Positions 34,371 through 43,176 of a stretch of 64,000 nucleotides of DNA are shown piece after piece (the stretch's first letter is position 1; each line of letters starts with the position of its first letter). The notes under the pieces were generated by a model, which saw only the letters and a list, made by a program, of their open reading frames with translations, searched no databases and was not told where the DNA came from. The translations under genes and the position numbers were made by a program. The DNA comes from Flexivirga meconopsidis. GTDB lineage: Bacteria > Actinomycetota > Actinomycetes > Actinomycetales > Dermatophilaceae. The stretch lies in the NCBI RefSeq assembly GCF_026162425.1, contig NZ_JAOBQJ010000001.1, forward strand, positions 372,001-436,000, written 5' to 3'.

Positions 34371-35654
34371 GTGATGACCCGGCTGACGCAGTTCTTCGGG
34401 GTGGGCGACCCCTGGGTGCGCCCGCTGCCGAAGGACTGGCTGCGCGCGGATCTGGCGATCGCGTTGACCTTCACGATCGGCGCGTTCCTCGGGCTCGAAC
34501 TCTCCCGCAGCATGGGCATGCTGGAGCGGTACGGCGGGCCGATCTGGGCGGAATACCTCGCGCTGAGCGTCGCGGGCGGTCTGCTCGTCTTCCGGCGCCG
34601 GTACCCGATCACCTCCATGGTGCTGATGGCCGCGACGATGTTCGTCACCGGTGTCACGATGACCGGGGTGATGGCGACGTTCATCGCGCAGATCACCTAC
34701 CTGTTCGGCTTCTACAGCGTTGTCGCGTGGGGTCATCCGCGCGGTCGGATGCTGGCCGCGGTCGGGCTGATGGTCACGTTCATGTTCGGCTGGGTCGCGT
34801 GGCAGTTTCTCGCCCTCGACATCCCGAAGCGGCCGGCACAGGGCCTGTTCGGCTATCTGGCCGCCAACATCGTCTACAGCGTGCTCGTCAACGTCATCTT
34901 CTTCGGCGGAGCGATCCTGGTCGGGGTGATCTCGTGGCGGGAGAACCGGCAGCGCTCAGCCTTCGAGGCGCAGGCGCGCACCATCGACGATCAGGCGCGG
35001 GCGCTCCGCGAGCAGGCGGTGGTCGCCGAGCGACTGCGCATTGCCCGCGAATTGCACGACGTGGTCGCCCACCACGTGTCGGTGATCGGCGTGCAGGCCG
35101 GCGCTGCCCGCCGTGTCTTCGACAAACGACCCGATGCCGCGCGGACGGCGCTGGCCGGCATCGAGGAGTCGTCTCGATCGGCGGTCACCGAGATGCGTGC
35201 CCTGCTCGGCACATTGCGCGCCGACGGTGACGAATCTCGCGCGCCGGCACCGGGATTCGCCGATCTGGACCGGCTCGTCGAGGAGTATCGGTCCGCTGGG
35301 CTGGACGTCGACTTCCGGGTCGTGGACGCTGACCCGCCGCTCGCCGGGGAGCTGCCACCGGGGATCGGGCTCAGCCTCTACCGCACCGCGCAGGAGGCGC
35401 TTGCCAACGTGCGCCGGCATTCGACCGCACGCAGCGCGCAGGTCATCGCACGTCTCGATCGCCGGGACGGCAAGCCGTATGCCGAGATCGAGGTCCTCGA
35501 CGCCGGCCTTGCGGTGCCCGGCTCGGGCGGCACCGGCCTCGGGCTCACCGGGATGCGCGAGCGCGTCGCCGCGCACGGCGGGGAAGCCGAGATCGGGCCG
35601 CGCGCCACCGCGGGTTACCGGGTGCGGGTGCGCCTGCCGTTCGTCGTGGGTTGA
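34371..35654 (+). CDS. NarL-type sensor histidine kinase
   Basis: 427 residues. Five or six membrane helices fill residues 20-190 with little extracytoplasmic sequence, suggesting it senses something in or at the membrane. A coiled coil (about 195-220) leads to the HisKA_3 dimerisation helix with His229 in RIARELHDVVAHH, then a HATPase domain (TAQEALANVRRHS, GTGLGLTGMRERV). Its partner is the response regulator at 36706, separated by one membrane-protein gene. Confidence 0.93.
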   Translation: MMTRLTQFFGVGDPWVRPLPKDWLRADLAIALTFTIGAFLGLELSRSMGMLERYGGPIWAEYLALSVAGGLLVFRRRYPITSMVLMAATMFVTGVTMTGVMATFIAQITYLFGFYSVVAWGHPRGRMLAAVGLMVTFMFGWVAWQFLALDIPKRPAQGLFGYLAANIVYSVLVNVIFFGGAILVGVISWRENRQRSAFEAQARTIDDQARALREQAVVAERLRIARELHDVVAHHVSVIGVQAGAARRVFDKRPDAARTALAGIEESSRSAVTEMRALLGTLRADGDESRAPAPGFADLDRLVEEYRSAGLDVDFRVVDADPPLAGELPPGIGLSLYRTAQEALANVRRHSTARSAQVIARLDRRDGKPYAEIEVLDAGLAVPGSGGTGLGLTGMRERVAAHGGEAEIGPRATAGYRVRVRLPFVVG

Positions 35655-35707
35655 GGTCACCCCGATTAGAGTGACCCGAGAGCGACATACCAGAGCGGGA
35701 GGAAGGC

Positions 35708-36709
35708 ATGTCCCACAATTCCTCGGGCGTTCCCGACGACGAGCGACGGCGCCGGGCGGAGCAGGAGACCACCCAGCAGCCGGTGATCGGCGCGGACGGC
35801 CGGCCGTGGCAGCCGCCGCAGCAGCAGCAGGGGCCACCCCCTCCACCACAGCCGTATGCCGGGGCGCCCGCTCCGCCGCAGTCACTCGGGCAAGGTTTCG
35901 GCCAGCGAAGCGGTGCGCAACCACAGCAGCCGCCGCAGCCTCAGCCGCAACCGCAGTTCCAGCAGCCGCAGCACCAGCAACCCCAGCCGCAACCGCAGCA
36001 GCACTTCCAGCAGCAGCCGCAGTACCAGCAGCCGGTCCCGGGCCAGCCGCACCCCGGTCAGCAGCCCTACTTCCCGCAGGGCACCCAGCCGTGCTTCCCG
36101 CTGGTGGCGGACAAGCTGTCCCAGCCGGCGCGCCTGCTCGGCTGGATCCCGGTCGCGATCGCGCTCATCGCCTTCATCGGCTGCTTCGGGACGTGGGCCA
36201 CCGCGAAGGTGAGCGGTTCCTACCTCGGCACCAGCATGTCGATCAGCTCCTCGGTCAACGCCTTCAACCACCAGTCCTGCAAGGGCACCGGAGCCGGCGC
36301 CGGCGCCTGTGACGAGCAGGCCAACGGCAACAACGGCAGCTCCGACAGCTCCAGCTCGCCGTCGGCGACCGGCGACGAGGGCGGCGACTTGTGGGAGGGC
36401 TGGGTCGTGTCGCTCGTCGCGCTCCTGGTGGCCGGACTCGGGGTCGTCCGCGGGCTCGGTAAACGGGTGGCTGCGCTGCCCGCCGCCATCACGGCCGCGG
36501 TCGGCGGACTGGTCCTCATCGGGCTGCCGGTCTACCGGCTGATCTGGATCGGGGACAAGAGCGGCGATTTCGCCGACTCGATGAAGAGCTCGGGCATGCC
36601 GAGCGGCTTCGACACTAGTCTCACCTCCGGGTGGGGTCTGTGGCTGGTGCTGATCATGGGGGTCGCGATGCTCGCCGCGGGCATCGGCGGGGCCGTCAAA
36701 CGCTGGTGA
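35708..36709 (+). CDS. Gln/Pro-rich membrane protein in a two-component operon
   Basis: 333 residues. Residues 1-135 are dominated by Gln and Pro and should be disordered. Membrane helices follow near 150-165, 235-255, 260-280 and 310-328, with an extracytoplasmic loop of Ser, Asn and Gly between the first two. RBS GGGAGGAAGG precedes ATG. It lies between the histidine kinase and response regulator and overlaps the latter by GTGA, so it may sense or modulate the kinase. No family recognised. Confidence 0.75.
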   Translation: MSHNSSGVPDDERRRRAEQETTQQPVIGADGRPWQPPQQQQGPPPPPQPYAGAPAPPQSLGQGFGQRSGAQPQQPPQPQPQPQFQQPQHQQPQPQPQQHFQQQPQYQQPVPGQPHPGQQPYFPQGTQPCFPLVADKLSQPARLLGWIPVAIALIAFIGCFGTWATAKVSGSYLGTSMSISSSVNAFNHQSCKGTGAGAGACDEQANGNNGSSDSSSSPSATGDEGGDLWEGWVVSLVALLVAGLGVVRGLGKRVAALPAAITAAVGGLVLIGLPVYRLIWIGDKSGDFADSMKSSGMPSGFDTSLTSGWGLWLVLIMGVAMLAAGIGGAVKRW

Positions 36710-37395
36710 GCGAGTCGCAACCCGGGTCAGCCCCGCTGCGGGTGATGGTCGTCGACGACCAGCGTCTGGTGCGCAGTGGGTTCGCAATGATGCTGTCGGT
36801 CGAGGACGACATCGAAATCGTCGGCGAAGCCGCTGACGGAGCCGAATCCGTCGAAATGGCAAGGAAACTCCGGCCAGATCTGGTGCTGATGGACGTGCAG
36901 ATGCCGGTCCTGGACGGCATCGCGGCGACCGAGCAGATTGTCGCGGAGGGGCTTGGCCAGGTGGTGCTGCTGACCACTTTCGACCGCGACGACTACCTCT
37001 TCGACGGGCTGCAGGCGGGCGCGAGCGGCTTCCTGCTGAAGAACACCGACCCGGACGATCTGGTCGAGGCGATCCGGTCGGTTGGCCTCGGTCATGCCCT
37101 GCTCGCCCCAGAGGTCACCCGGCGGGTGATCGAGCGGATGACGGCTGCCGGCTCGTCCGCCGACTCGGGCCGCGCACAGGCAGGCGCGCTGGACCGCCTG
37201 ACCCCACGCGAGCGCGAGGTGCTCGAACTCGTCGGGCGCGGACTGTCCAACGGCGAGATCGCCGGGAAGCTCTTCCTGGGCGAGGCGACCGTGAAAACCC
37301 ATGTGTCGAGCTGTCTTTCCAAGCTGCACCTGCGCGACCGGGTGCAGGCAGTCGTCTTCGCCTACGAGGCCGGGCTCCTTCGACCGGGGGACTGA
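36706..37395 (+). CDS. NarL/LuxR-family response regulator
   Basis: 229 residues. The receiver domain has the phospho-acceptor Asp63 in LVLMDVQMP, with the acidic pair in VVDDQ and a Lys in FLLKN. The C-terminal LuxR helix-turn-helix is intact (LTPREREVLELVGRGLSNGEIAGKLFLGEATVKTHVSSCLSKL). GTG 36706 overlaps the stop of the membrane protein. The kinase at 34371 should phosphorylate it; the NatAB-like exporter 95 bases downstream is a plausible target. Confidence 0.94.
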   Translation: MSESQPGSAPLRVMVVDDQRLVRSGFAMMLSVEDDIEIVGEAADGAESVEMARKLRPDLVLMDVQMPVLDGIAATEQIVAEGLGQVVLLTTFDRDDYLFDGLQAGASGFLLKNTDPDDLVEAIRSVGLGHALLAPEVTRRVIERMTAAGSSADSGRAQAGALDRLTPREREVLELVGRGLSNGEIAGKLFLGEATVKTHVSSCLSKLHLRDRVQAVVFAYEAGLLRPGD

Positions 37396-37489
37396 CCCGA
37401 CCCGGCATCTCAGCCGCGCGGCTGATCCGCCATACGGCCGTCGGCCCTAGCGTCGAGGGCAACGCTGCAGGTGGACGAGAGGCGAGACG

Positions 37490-38371
37490 ATGCTGCAAGT
37501 GGATCAACTGACCCGGCGATTCGGTGAGGTGACCGCGGTCGACCACGTGTCGTTCACCGTGCCCGACGGACTGCTCGTTGGTTTCGTCGGTGGCAACGGC
37601 GCCGGCAAGACCACCACCATGCGGATGATCATGGGCGTGCTCGGGATCAGCGACGGCGAGGTGCGCTGGAACGACGCGCCGGTCACCGCCGCCGAGCGCC
37701 GCACCTTTGGCTACATGCCGGAGGAGCGCGGCCTTTATCCCAAGCAACCGGTGGTCGACCAGCTGGTCTATCTCGGTCAGCTGCAAGGGCTTTCGGCCGG
37801 CGAGGCTCGATCCAGCGCCGATCTGCTGCTGGACCGCTTCGGTCTGGGCGGGCGCGCGAAAGACAAGCTGGAGTCCCTTTCGCTGGGTAACCAGCAGCGC
37901 GTGCAGGTGATCGCCGCCGTCATCGCCCGGCCCCGGCTGCTGGTGCTCGACGAACCGTTCTCCGGCCTCGACCCGCAGGCGGTCGACGACATGGTCGAGT
38001 TGCTGCGGGAATTCACCCGTGACGGCGTGCCGGTGCTCTTCTCCTCCCATCAGCTCGACCTGGTCGAGCGGTTGTGCGACCGCATCGTGATCCTGTCCCG
38101 CGGCCGGGTCGTGGCCGACGGCGCCGCGGACGACCTGCGCCACAGCGGCCCGGTCCGCCACCGCCTGGTCACCGGTGGAGACGTCGGTTGGGTGCGGGAC
38201 CTCGGCTGGCTGCAGGTGGTCGATGTCGCCGGCGACCGGGCGATCGTGCAACTTGCCGCACCGCAGGACACCGACCGTCTGCTCGCCGAAGCCATGCGGA
38301 GGGGGTCGGTGCGCGAACTCGCCGAGCTCGTCCCGAGCGTCGCCGACATCTACCGGGAGGTGACGGCATGA
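37490..38371 (+). CDS. ABC transporter ATP-binding protein (NatA-like)
   Basis: 293 residues: Walker A GGNGAGKTT, Q-loop region GYMPEERGLYPKQ, signature SLGNQQR, Walker B LLVLDEPFSGLDP and an H-loop in LFSSHQLD. The signature varies from LSGGQ in the way usual for NatA-type sodium/drug exporters, and a C-terminal extension of about 70 residues is also typical. It overlaps the permease gene by ATGA. Position after a two-component system suggests stress-induced export. Confidence 0.93.
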   Translation: MLQVDQLTRRFGEVTAVDHVSFTVPDGLLVGFVGGNGAGKTTTMRMIMGVLGISDGEVRWNDAPVTAAERRTFGYMPEERGLYPKQPVVDQLVYLGQLQGLSAGEARSSADLLLDRFGLGGRAKDKLESLSLGNQQRVQVIAAVIARPRLLVLDEPFSGLDPQAVDDMVELLREFTRDGVPVLFSSHQLDLVERLCDRIVILSRGRVVADGAADDLRHSGPVRHRLVTGGDVGWVRDLGWLQVVDVAGDRAIVQLAAPQDTDRLLAEAMRRGSVRELAELVPSVADIYREVTA

Positions 38372-39543
38372 CAACGGGCTCGGTATGGCGCATCGTGGCG
38401 GCCCGCGAGATCGCGGTGAAGCTGCGCGACCGCAACTTCCTGGTCTCGACCGGCCTGATGCTCGTGCTGATCATCGTCGGTCTCGGCATACAGGTCTTCC
38501 TCGGTGGCAAGTCGCAGACCAAGACCGTCGCGGTCGCGTCCCCGGCGGCGAGTTCGATCGTCACGCAGTCGGGTAAGACCGCCGATGCGGCCGGCTCCGA
38601 CCTCGAACTCAAGGCAAAGACCGTCGCCTCCACACAGGCAGTCGACCAGGCGGTCAAGGACGGCAAGGCCGACGCGGGGCTGGTGCCGCAGGGGAAGGGC
38701 TGGCGACTGATCGGCAAGTCCAGCCGCAACACCGAGCTGGCAACGTATGTCGGCCAGACGGTCAGCACTCAGGCGATCGCCCGCAACGCGGCCGCGGCCG
38801 GGACCAGCCTGGACGCGCTGCAACAGGGCGCCAAGCTGCAGTACGACCTGCTGCAACCCAAGGGCGACGACAACACCACCGAGGCCCGAGTGTCCGCGGT
38901 CGCCTTCGGCTTCCTGTTCTACCTGGCCGCGTTGCTCTTCGGTATGGCGATCGCCAACAGCGTCGTGGAGGAGAAGCAGAACCGCATCGTCGAGATCATC
39001 GCCTCGGCAATCCCGTTGCGGCAGTTGCTGATCGGCAAGGTCGTCGGCAACACCGTGCTCGCGATCGCGCAGGTCGGCCTGCTGGCGGTCGTCGCGGTCG
39101 GCGGCTTGGTCGTGACCGACAACGCCGGCCTGTTGAGCACCATCGCCGGAGGGATCGGCTGGTTCCTGCCGTTCTTCCTGATCGGCTTCCTCGCGCTCGC
39201 CAGCCTCTGGGCGGTCGTCGGCGCACTGGCAACCCGCATGGAGGACGTGCAGTCGACCTCCGCGCCGATGACGTCTCTGGTGATGGCGATCTTCCTGGGC
39301 GGCATCCTGGCCACCGGAGGGCTGCTGAAGATCCTGTCGTTCGTGCCGCTCTTCTCCACCATTGCGATGCCGGCCCGAGTGGTCTCCGGCGACGCATCCT
39401 GGTGGGAGCCGCTGGCATCGCTCGGGATTGCCGCAGTGGGCGCCTACTACATCCTGCGTATGGCGGAGCGGATGTATCGCTCCTCGCTCATGCAGACCAG
39501 CCGCAAGCTCAGCTTCCGGCAGGCGCTCGCCGAGAGTGACTGA
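38368..39543 (+). CDS. ABC-2 type permease (NatB-like)
   Basis: 391 residues. The first helix (about 28-45) is followed by a periplasmic domain of about 160 residues and five further helices after residue 180, the NatB/ABC2_membrane_3 layout. VVEEKQNRIVEIIASAIPLRQLLIGKV is the coupling-helix motif of that family. It forms an exporter with the preceding ATPase. ATG 38368 overlaps the ATPase stop. Confidence 0.92.
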   Translation: MTTGSVWRIVAAREIAVKLRDRNFLVSTGLMLVLIIVGLGIQVFLGGKSQTKTVAVASPAASSIVTQSGKTADAAGSDLELKAKTVASTQAVDQAVKDGKADAGLVPQGKGWRLIGKSSRNTELATYVGQTVSTQAIARNAAAAGTSLDALQQGAKLQYDLLQPKGDDNTTEARVSAVAFGFLFYLAALLFGMAIANSVVEEKQNRIVEIIASAIPLRQLLIGKVVGNTVLAIAQVGLLAVVAVGGLVVTDNAGLLSTIAGGIGWFLPFFLIGFLALASLWAVVGALATRMEDVQSTSAPMTSLVMAIFLGGILATGGLLKILSFVPLFSTIAMPARVVSGDASWWEPLASLGIAAVGAYYILRMAERMYRSSLMQTSRKLSFRQALAESD

Positions 39544-39555
39544 CGGTTCCGCCGA

Positions 39556-39584
39556 CCCCAACCGGCCGACCCCTAAGGTTGGGG
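39556..39584 (+). promoter_or_regulatory. inverted repeat around a leaderless -10 box
   Basis: CCCCAACC (39556-39563) and GGTTGGGG (39577-39584) flank a 13-base loop that contains TAAGGT (39574-39579), a TANNNT box 6 bases before GTG 39586. The repeat could end the exporter transcript or be an operator over the HAD-gene promoter. Confidence 0.5.
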
Positions 39585-39585
39585 C

Positions 39586-40371
39586 GTGATCACCAAGAAG
39601 CTCGTCGCACTCGACATCGACGGCACCCTGCTGCATCACGACGGGCGGATGTCCGACGAGGTGCGCGACGCCGTGCAGGCGGTCGCGCGCGCCGGGCACC
39701 ATGTCGTGATCGCGACCGGTCGCAGCGTCCTCGGCACCGTGCCGGTGCTCGAAACCCTGCAGTTGCCAAGGGGATTCGCCGTCACGTCCAATGGCGCGGT
39801 GCTCGCGCGGGTCCACGGGAGTGACTGGGAGGTCATCGACACGGTCACCTTTGACCCCGCGCCGGTGCTCGACGTGCTGGAGAACGCCTGGCCCGACGCA
39901 GTCGTCGGCATCGAGGAGCCGGGCATCGGCACCAAGGTGAGTGCCAACTTCCCCGACGGCGAGTTGATGGGCCCGGTGAAGGTCGTGCCGTGGCGGGAGC
40001 TCGGCGCCGAGCCGACCACCCGCCTCACCTTCCGGTCGCCGAGTGGCACCGCGGAGGATTTCGTCGAGCTGGTCGAGCGGCTCGGCTTGCACGGGGTCAA
40101 CTACGCGGTCGGCTACACCGCCTGGCTCGACATCAACCCCGAGGGCGTCTCGAAGGCTTCGGCTCTGGAGCAGGTACGACGCAGGCTGCAGGTCGAGCCC
40201 GGCGACACGGTCGCGATCGGCGATCACCGCAACGACCTGGAGATGCTGGCGTGGGCGGCCCGCGGCGTCGCGATGGGCCAGGCGCCGGATGAGGTCAAGG
40301 CGGTCGCCGACGAGGTCACCGCGCCGGTCGAGGAGGACGGGGCTGCCGTCATACTCCGGCAGTTGGTCTGA
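39586..40371 (+). CDS. HAD-superfamily hydrolase (Cof type)
   Basis: 261 residues. Nucleophile motif LDIDGTLL (Asp10, Asp12), the ATGR motif, and the C-terminal GDHRNDLEML are those of Cof/IIB sugar-phosphate phosphatases. The GTG start follows a leaderless -10 box. It ends one base before the rRNA-type methyltransferase gene, so they are co-expressed. Substrate unknown. Confidence 0.93.
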   Translation: MITKKLVALDIDGTLLHHDGRMSDEVRDAVQAVARAGHHVVIATGRSVLGTVPVLETLQLPRGFAVTSNGAVLARVHGSDWEVIDTVTFDPAPVLDVLENAWPDAVVGIEEPGIGTKVSANFPDGELMGPVKVVPWRELGAEPTTRLTFRSPSGTAEDFVELVERLGLHGVNYAVGYTAWLDINPEGVSKASALEQVRRRLQVEPGDTVAIGDHRNDLEMLAWAARGVAMGQAPDEVKAVADEVTAPVEEDGAAVILRQLV

Positions 40372-40372
40372 G

Positions 40373-41185
40373 ATGCCGGACGCGATCATCACCTCGCCGG
40401 CCAACCCGCGGCTCAAGGCGCTGCAGACGCTGCGGCGCAGGCGCGGCAGGGAGCAGGCCGGCCTCACCCTCGTCGAGGGGTATGACGAGCTCGGTCTCGC
40501 GCTCGACGCCGGCGTGCGTCCGCGCGAACTCTTCTACTGCCCGGAGCTGATGCTCGACCCGGCCGCGCAGCGGCACGTCGTGGACGCCGCCCGTGCGGCG
40601 GGCGCGAGCGTCGCGAGGCTGAGCCGCGCGGCGTTCGAGAAGGTTGCCTACCGCGAGGGCGCGGACGGGTTCCTGGCGGTCGTGCCGGCGGTGGGCACGT
40701 CGCTCGACGGGCTGTCGCTGCCGGACGACCCGTTTGTGCTGGTCGCCGAGGGTGTCGAGAAGCCCGGCAACCTCGGCGCGATGCTGCGCACCGCGGACGC
40801 CGCAGGGGTCGACGCGGTGATTGCCGCCGACCCGGTGACCGACTGGGGCAATCCCAACGTGGTGCGGGGTTCGAAGGGGACGGTCTTCGCCCTCCCGGTG
40901 GCGTCGGCCACGACCGTCGAGACGCTCGACTGGGCGCGAGCGCGCGGCATCCGGGTGGTGGCCGCGACCCCGGACACCGACATCACGCACACCGACGTCG
41001 ACCTGACCGGCCCGATCGCGGTCACGGTCGGCACCGAGAAGCAGGGACTGACCCCGCAAGTGCTCGATCGGGCGGACGTCAGAGTCCGAATTCCCATGGT
41101 GGGCAAGGCAAATTCGCTGAATGTGGCCACATCGGCGGCGATTGTGTTGTATGAGGCGGTGCGCCAGCGGCCGACCCGCGTTTAG
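40373..41185 (+). CDS. TrmH/SpoU-family RNA 2'-O-methyltransferase
   Basis: 270 residues. The N-terminal substrate-binding domain includes EGYDELGLALDAG. The knotted SPOUT domain has all three SpoU motifs: EKPGNLGAMLRTADAAG, TVGTEKQGLT and IPMVGKANSLNVATSAAIVLYEAVRQR. It probably methylates a ribose in rRNA or tRNA; the exact site cannot be told. It sits one base after the HAD gene. Confidence 0.94.
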   Translation: MPDAIITSPANPRLKALQTLRRRRGREQAGLTLVEGYDELGLALDAGVRPRELFYCPELMLDPAAQRHVVDAARAAGASVARLSRAAFEKVAYREGADGFLAVVPAVGTSLDGLSLPDDPFVLVAEGVEKPGNLGAMLRTADAAGVDAVIAADPVTDWGNPNVVRGSKGTVFALPVASATTVETLDWARARGIRVVAATPDTDITHTDVDLTGPIAVTVGTEKQGLTPQVLDRADVRVRIPMVGKANSLNVATSAAIVLYEAVRQRPTRV

Positions 41186-41217
41186 CGGCTAGTCGCCGTG
41201 GTGGCACGATGCTTGAC

Positions 41218-41871
41218 ATGCGAGTTGATCACCTGGTCTTTGCCGCAGAGCCTGACGGACTGGTCGCGACTGCGAAGCGGCTCGGTGACATGTTGGGCGT
41301 AGAGCCGGTCGACGGCGGGCTGCACCCACGGTTCGGCACCCGCAATTCCATCGTCCCGTTGCTGGAGCACCGCTTCCTCGAGGTTGTCGAGGTGCTCGAC
41401 CACCCGGCGTCCGACAAGGCGCCGTTCGGGCAGGCCGTGCGGGCCCGTTCCGAGGCCGGCGGCGGCTGGCTCGGCTGGGTCGTCGAGGTCGAGGACATCT
41501 CGGTCGCCGAGCAGCTCGTGGGCCGTCCGGCGGTCCCAGGCAACCGGCACCGTCCCGACGGCGTCGAGGTCACCTGGAAGCAGCTCGGCGTGCGCGGCAC
41601 GATGTCCGACCCGCAGGTGCCGTTCTTCATCGAGTGGACCCCGGGCCAGCAGCACCCGTCGCAGGACGGCGCCACCGACGCGGCGCTGGAGTCCCTGCAG
41701 ATCGCCGGCTCGCCCGAGCGGGTGCGCGAGTGGCTCGGCCTGGTCGGCGAGCCCGGCGTGGACCGCGACGACTGGGAGCCGGAGATCACGTTCGACTTCA
41801 TCGCCCCGATGGGCACTCCCGGCCTGATGTCGGTGTCGTTCCGATGCGGTGACGAGACCGTCGTCCTCTGA
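41218..41871 (+). CDS. VOC/glyoxalase-like domain protein
   Basis: 217 residues from ATG 41218. The start MRVDHLVFAAEPDGL and the block GTRNSIVPLLEHRFLEVVEV match the Glyoxalase-like family (PF13468 type). A second beta-alpha repeat follows. No catalytic assignment is possible. ATG 41209, three codons upstream, is an alternative; ATG 41218 has CACGAT 7 bases upstream, resembling the leaderless boxes elsewhere. A strong terminator follows. Confidence 0.85.
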   Translation: MRVDHLVFAAEPDGLVATAKRLGDMLGVEPVDGGLHPRFGTRNSIVPLLEHRFLEVVEVLDHPASDKAPFGQAVRARSEAGGGWLGWVVEVEDISVAEQLVGRPAVPGNRHRPDGVEVTWKQLGVRGTMSDPQVPFFIEWTPGQQHPSQDGATDAALESLQIAGSPERVREWLGLVGEPGVDRDDWEPEITFDFIAPMGTPGLMSVSFRCGDETVVL

Positions 41872-41885
41872 CCCCCAGCACGCAA

Positions 41886-41917
41886 AACGCCGCGGCCGCT
41901 GATGCGGCCGCGGCGTT
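41886..41917. terminator. 14-bp perfect hairpin terminator
   Basis: AACGCCGCGGCCGC (41886-41899), loop TGAT, GCGGCCGCGGCGTT (41904-41917). It separates the convergent VOC and copper-chaperone genes. Confidence 0.9.
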
Positions 41918-41933
41918 GTCGTCTGCCGGGGGC

Positions 41934-42146
41934 TCAGGCCAGCTGGTAGCCCGCCTCGTCGACCGCGGCCGCGATCGCCTGCGGGTCGAGGTCGCCGTCG
42001 CTGGTGATGTGCACCGGCGAGTCGCCGCCTTCGTTGAGTTGGACAGTGACGTCGCGGACGCCGTCGATGGTTTTGAGCTCTTCGGTGACCGCGTTGACGC
42101 AGTGGCCGCAGGTCATGCCCTGCACGGTGATGTCGGTCTGGGTCAT
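41934..42146 (-). CDS. copZ: heavy-metal-associated (CopZ-like) chaperone
   Basis: 70 residues, one HMA domain with the metal-binding GMTCGHC near the N-terminus. It would carry Cu(I) in the cytoplasm. ATG 42146 has RBS GGGAGG; the frame extends 17 codons further without support. It is downstream of csoR on the same strand, 63 bases apart. A copper-exporting P-type ATPase is not next to it in this window. Confidence 0.93.
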   Translation of the reverse strand: MTQTDITVQGMTCGHCVNAVTEELKTIDGVRDVTVQLNEGGDSPVHITSDGDLDPQAIAAAVDEAGYQLA

Positions 42147-42209
42147 GGTGATGCCTCCCGTTGTCGAATGATGCTGGTATGACGGGGCTTTCGCCATACC
42201 AGGGCAGCG

Positions 42210-42491
42210 TCAGCTGCGGACGAGCCGCGCGATCGCGTCGGACGCCTCGCGCACCTTCACCTGGGCTGCCTCGTCGGAGTCGCGTGCGGCGTCGACGACG
42301 CAGTGACCGACGTGGTCCTCGAGCAGCCCGAGGCTGACCGTCTGCAGCGCCTTGGTGACCGCGCTGACCTGGGTCAGCACGTCGATGCAGTAGGTGTCGT
42401 CCTCGACCATGCGCTGGATCCCGCGGACCTGGCCCTCGATGCGACGCAGCCGTTTGAGGTAGTCGTCCTTGGTGCCGGTGTAAGCCGCCAT
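42210..42491 (-). CDS. csoR: CsoR-type copper-sensing repressor
   Basis: 93 residues, all-helical CsoR/RcnR fold. The copper ligands are present: Cys in TYCIDVL and the His/Cys pair in EDHVGHCVV, corresponding to the Cys-His-Cys site of M. tuberculosis CsoR. ATG 42491 has AGGAAC upstream; the longer frame to 42590 runs through its own operator. The palindrome at 42531 overlaps the predicted promoter, so the gene is autoregulated and releases DNA when Cu(I) binds. Confidence 0.94.
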   Translation of the reverse strand: MAAYTGTKDDYLKRLRRIEGQVRGIQRMVEDDTYCIDVLTQVSAVTKALQTVSLGLLEDHVGHCVVDAARDSDEAAQVKVREASDAIARLVRS

Positions 42492-42530
42492 TGGTGTTCC
42501 TGCCGTTCTTCCGAGTCGATTCGCCCTCGA

Positions 42531-42552
42531 GTATACCCATAGGGGGTATGTC
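42531..42552 (-). promoter_or_regulatory. CsoR operator overlapping the csoR -10 box
   Basis: ATACCC and GGGGTAT form a pseudo-palindrome (GTATACCCATAGGGGGTAT). On the minus strand it contains TATACT, a near-consensus -10 box. The TACCC-N-GGGTA pattern is typical of CsoR sites. Confidence 0.75.
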
Positions 42553-42576
42553 GGGGCGCCCGCACCCATCGTCACA

Positions 42577-42614
42577 AGAGCAAGGCCCACCCGCGCACGG
42601 GTGGGCCTTGCTCT
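42577..42614 (-). terminator. 17-bp perfect hairpin terminator
   Basis: AGAGCAAGGCCCACCCG (42577-42593), loop CGCA, and its exact complement (42598-42614). It follows the stop of the secreted RNase gene and insulates the csoR promoter. Confidence 0.9.
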
Positions 42615-42623
42615 GCGGTGCGG

Positions 42624-43025
42624 TCAGACGCCGGTGATCTTGCAGAACGACGCGTAGTGGTCGCCGGTGTAGTACCAGTTCGGCGGGCTGGTCAGCGGCG
42701 TACCGCCGGTGACGATGCGGCGGGCGCCGCGGGTGGAGGAGTTCGGCGTCTTGACGGTGTACTCGTGGTAGTAGCCGGCGGACTGCTGCGGCAGGATCCC
42801 CTCGCGGTTCTGGAATACGACACCGTCGTTGCTCGGGTAGGGGAACGGCCCGCCCTGCTTGATCAGGTTGGCGGTGGTCGTCGCCTCTGGCGGCAACGAC
42901 GACAGTGCGCAGGACGGCAGGGTAGCGGCGGCGCGCGCCGGGGCTTCGGCGCCGGCGATGCCGACTCCGGCGACCAGCGAGGCGGCGGCGATGGTGTAAC
43001 CGAGGCGGGGCATGAGTGTCTTCAT
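42624..43025 (-). CDS. secreted guanyl-specific ribonuclease (RNase Sa/barnase family)
   Basis: 133 residues with a signal peptide (cleavage near ARAAA) and a mature domain of about 95 residues. The RNase Sa pattern is complete: LPPEATTTANLIKQGGPFPY, VFQNREGILPQQ with catalytic Glu, YYHEYTVKTP, RGARRIV with catalytic Arg, and YYTGDHYASFCKI with catalytic His. Two Cys can form the conserved disulfide. It cleaves RNA after G outside the cell. No barstar-like inhibitor gene is adjacent, as expected for a strictly secreted enzyme. ATG 43025 gives the signal peptide; the longer frame does not add one. Confidence 0.93.
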   Translation of the reverse strand: MKTLMPRLGYTIAAASLVAGVGIAGAEAPARAAATLPSCALSSLPPEATTTANLIKQGGPFPYPSNDGVVFQNREGILPQQSAGYYHEYTVKTPNSSTRGARRIVTGGTPLTSPPNWYYTGDHYASFCKITGV

Positions 43026-43176
43026 GGGGCACGAGCGTGCCGTGCCAAGCCGACGATCGGGTGATCTGCTGGTCAAGAGCGGGTCAATGTTTGGTCAGCG
43101 GAGTGTTCGCCCCTGCCCGCGGCTACGCTCTGGCCGGTCAGGTCGCTGATCAAAAACTTGGTCGCCCGGATCTGAC

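Noticed and set aside
37410-37425. TCAGCCGCGCGGCTGA palindrome after the response regulator
   Set aside because: A 5-bp stem with a 6-base loop and no T-run is too weak to call a terminator.
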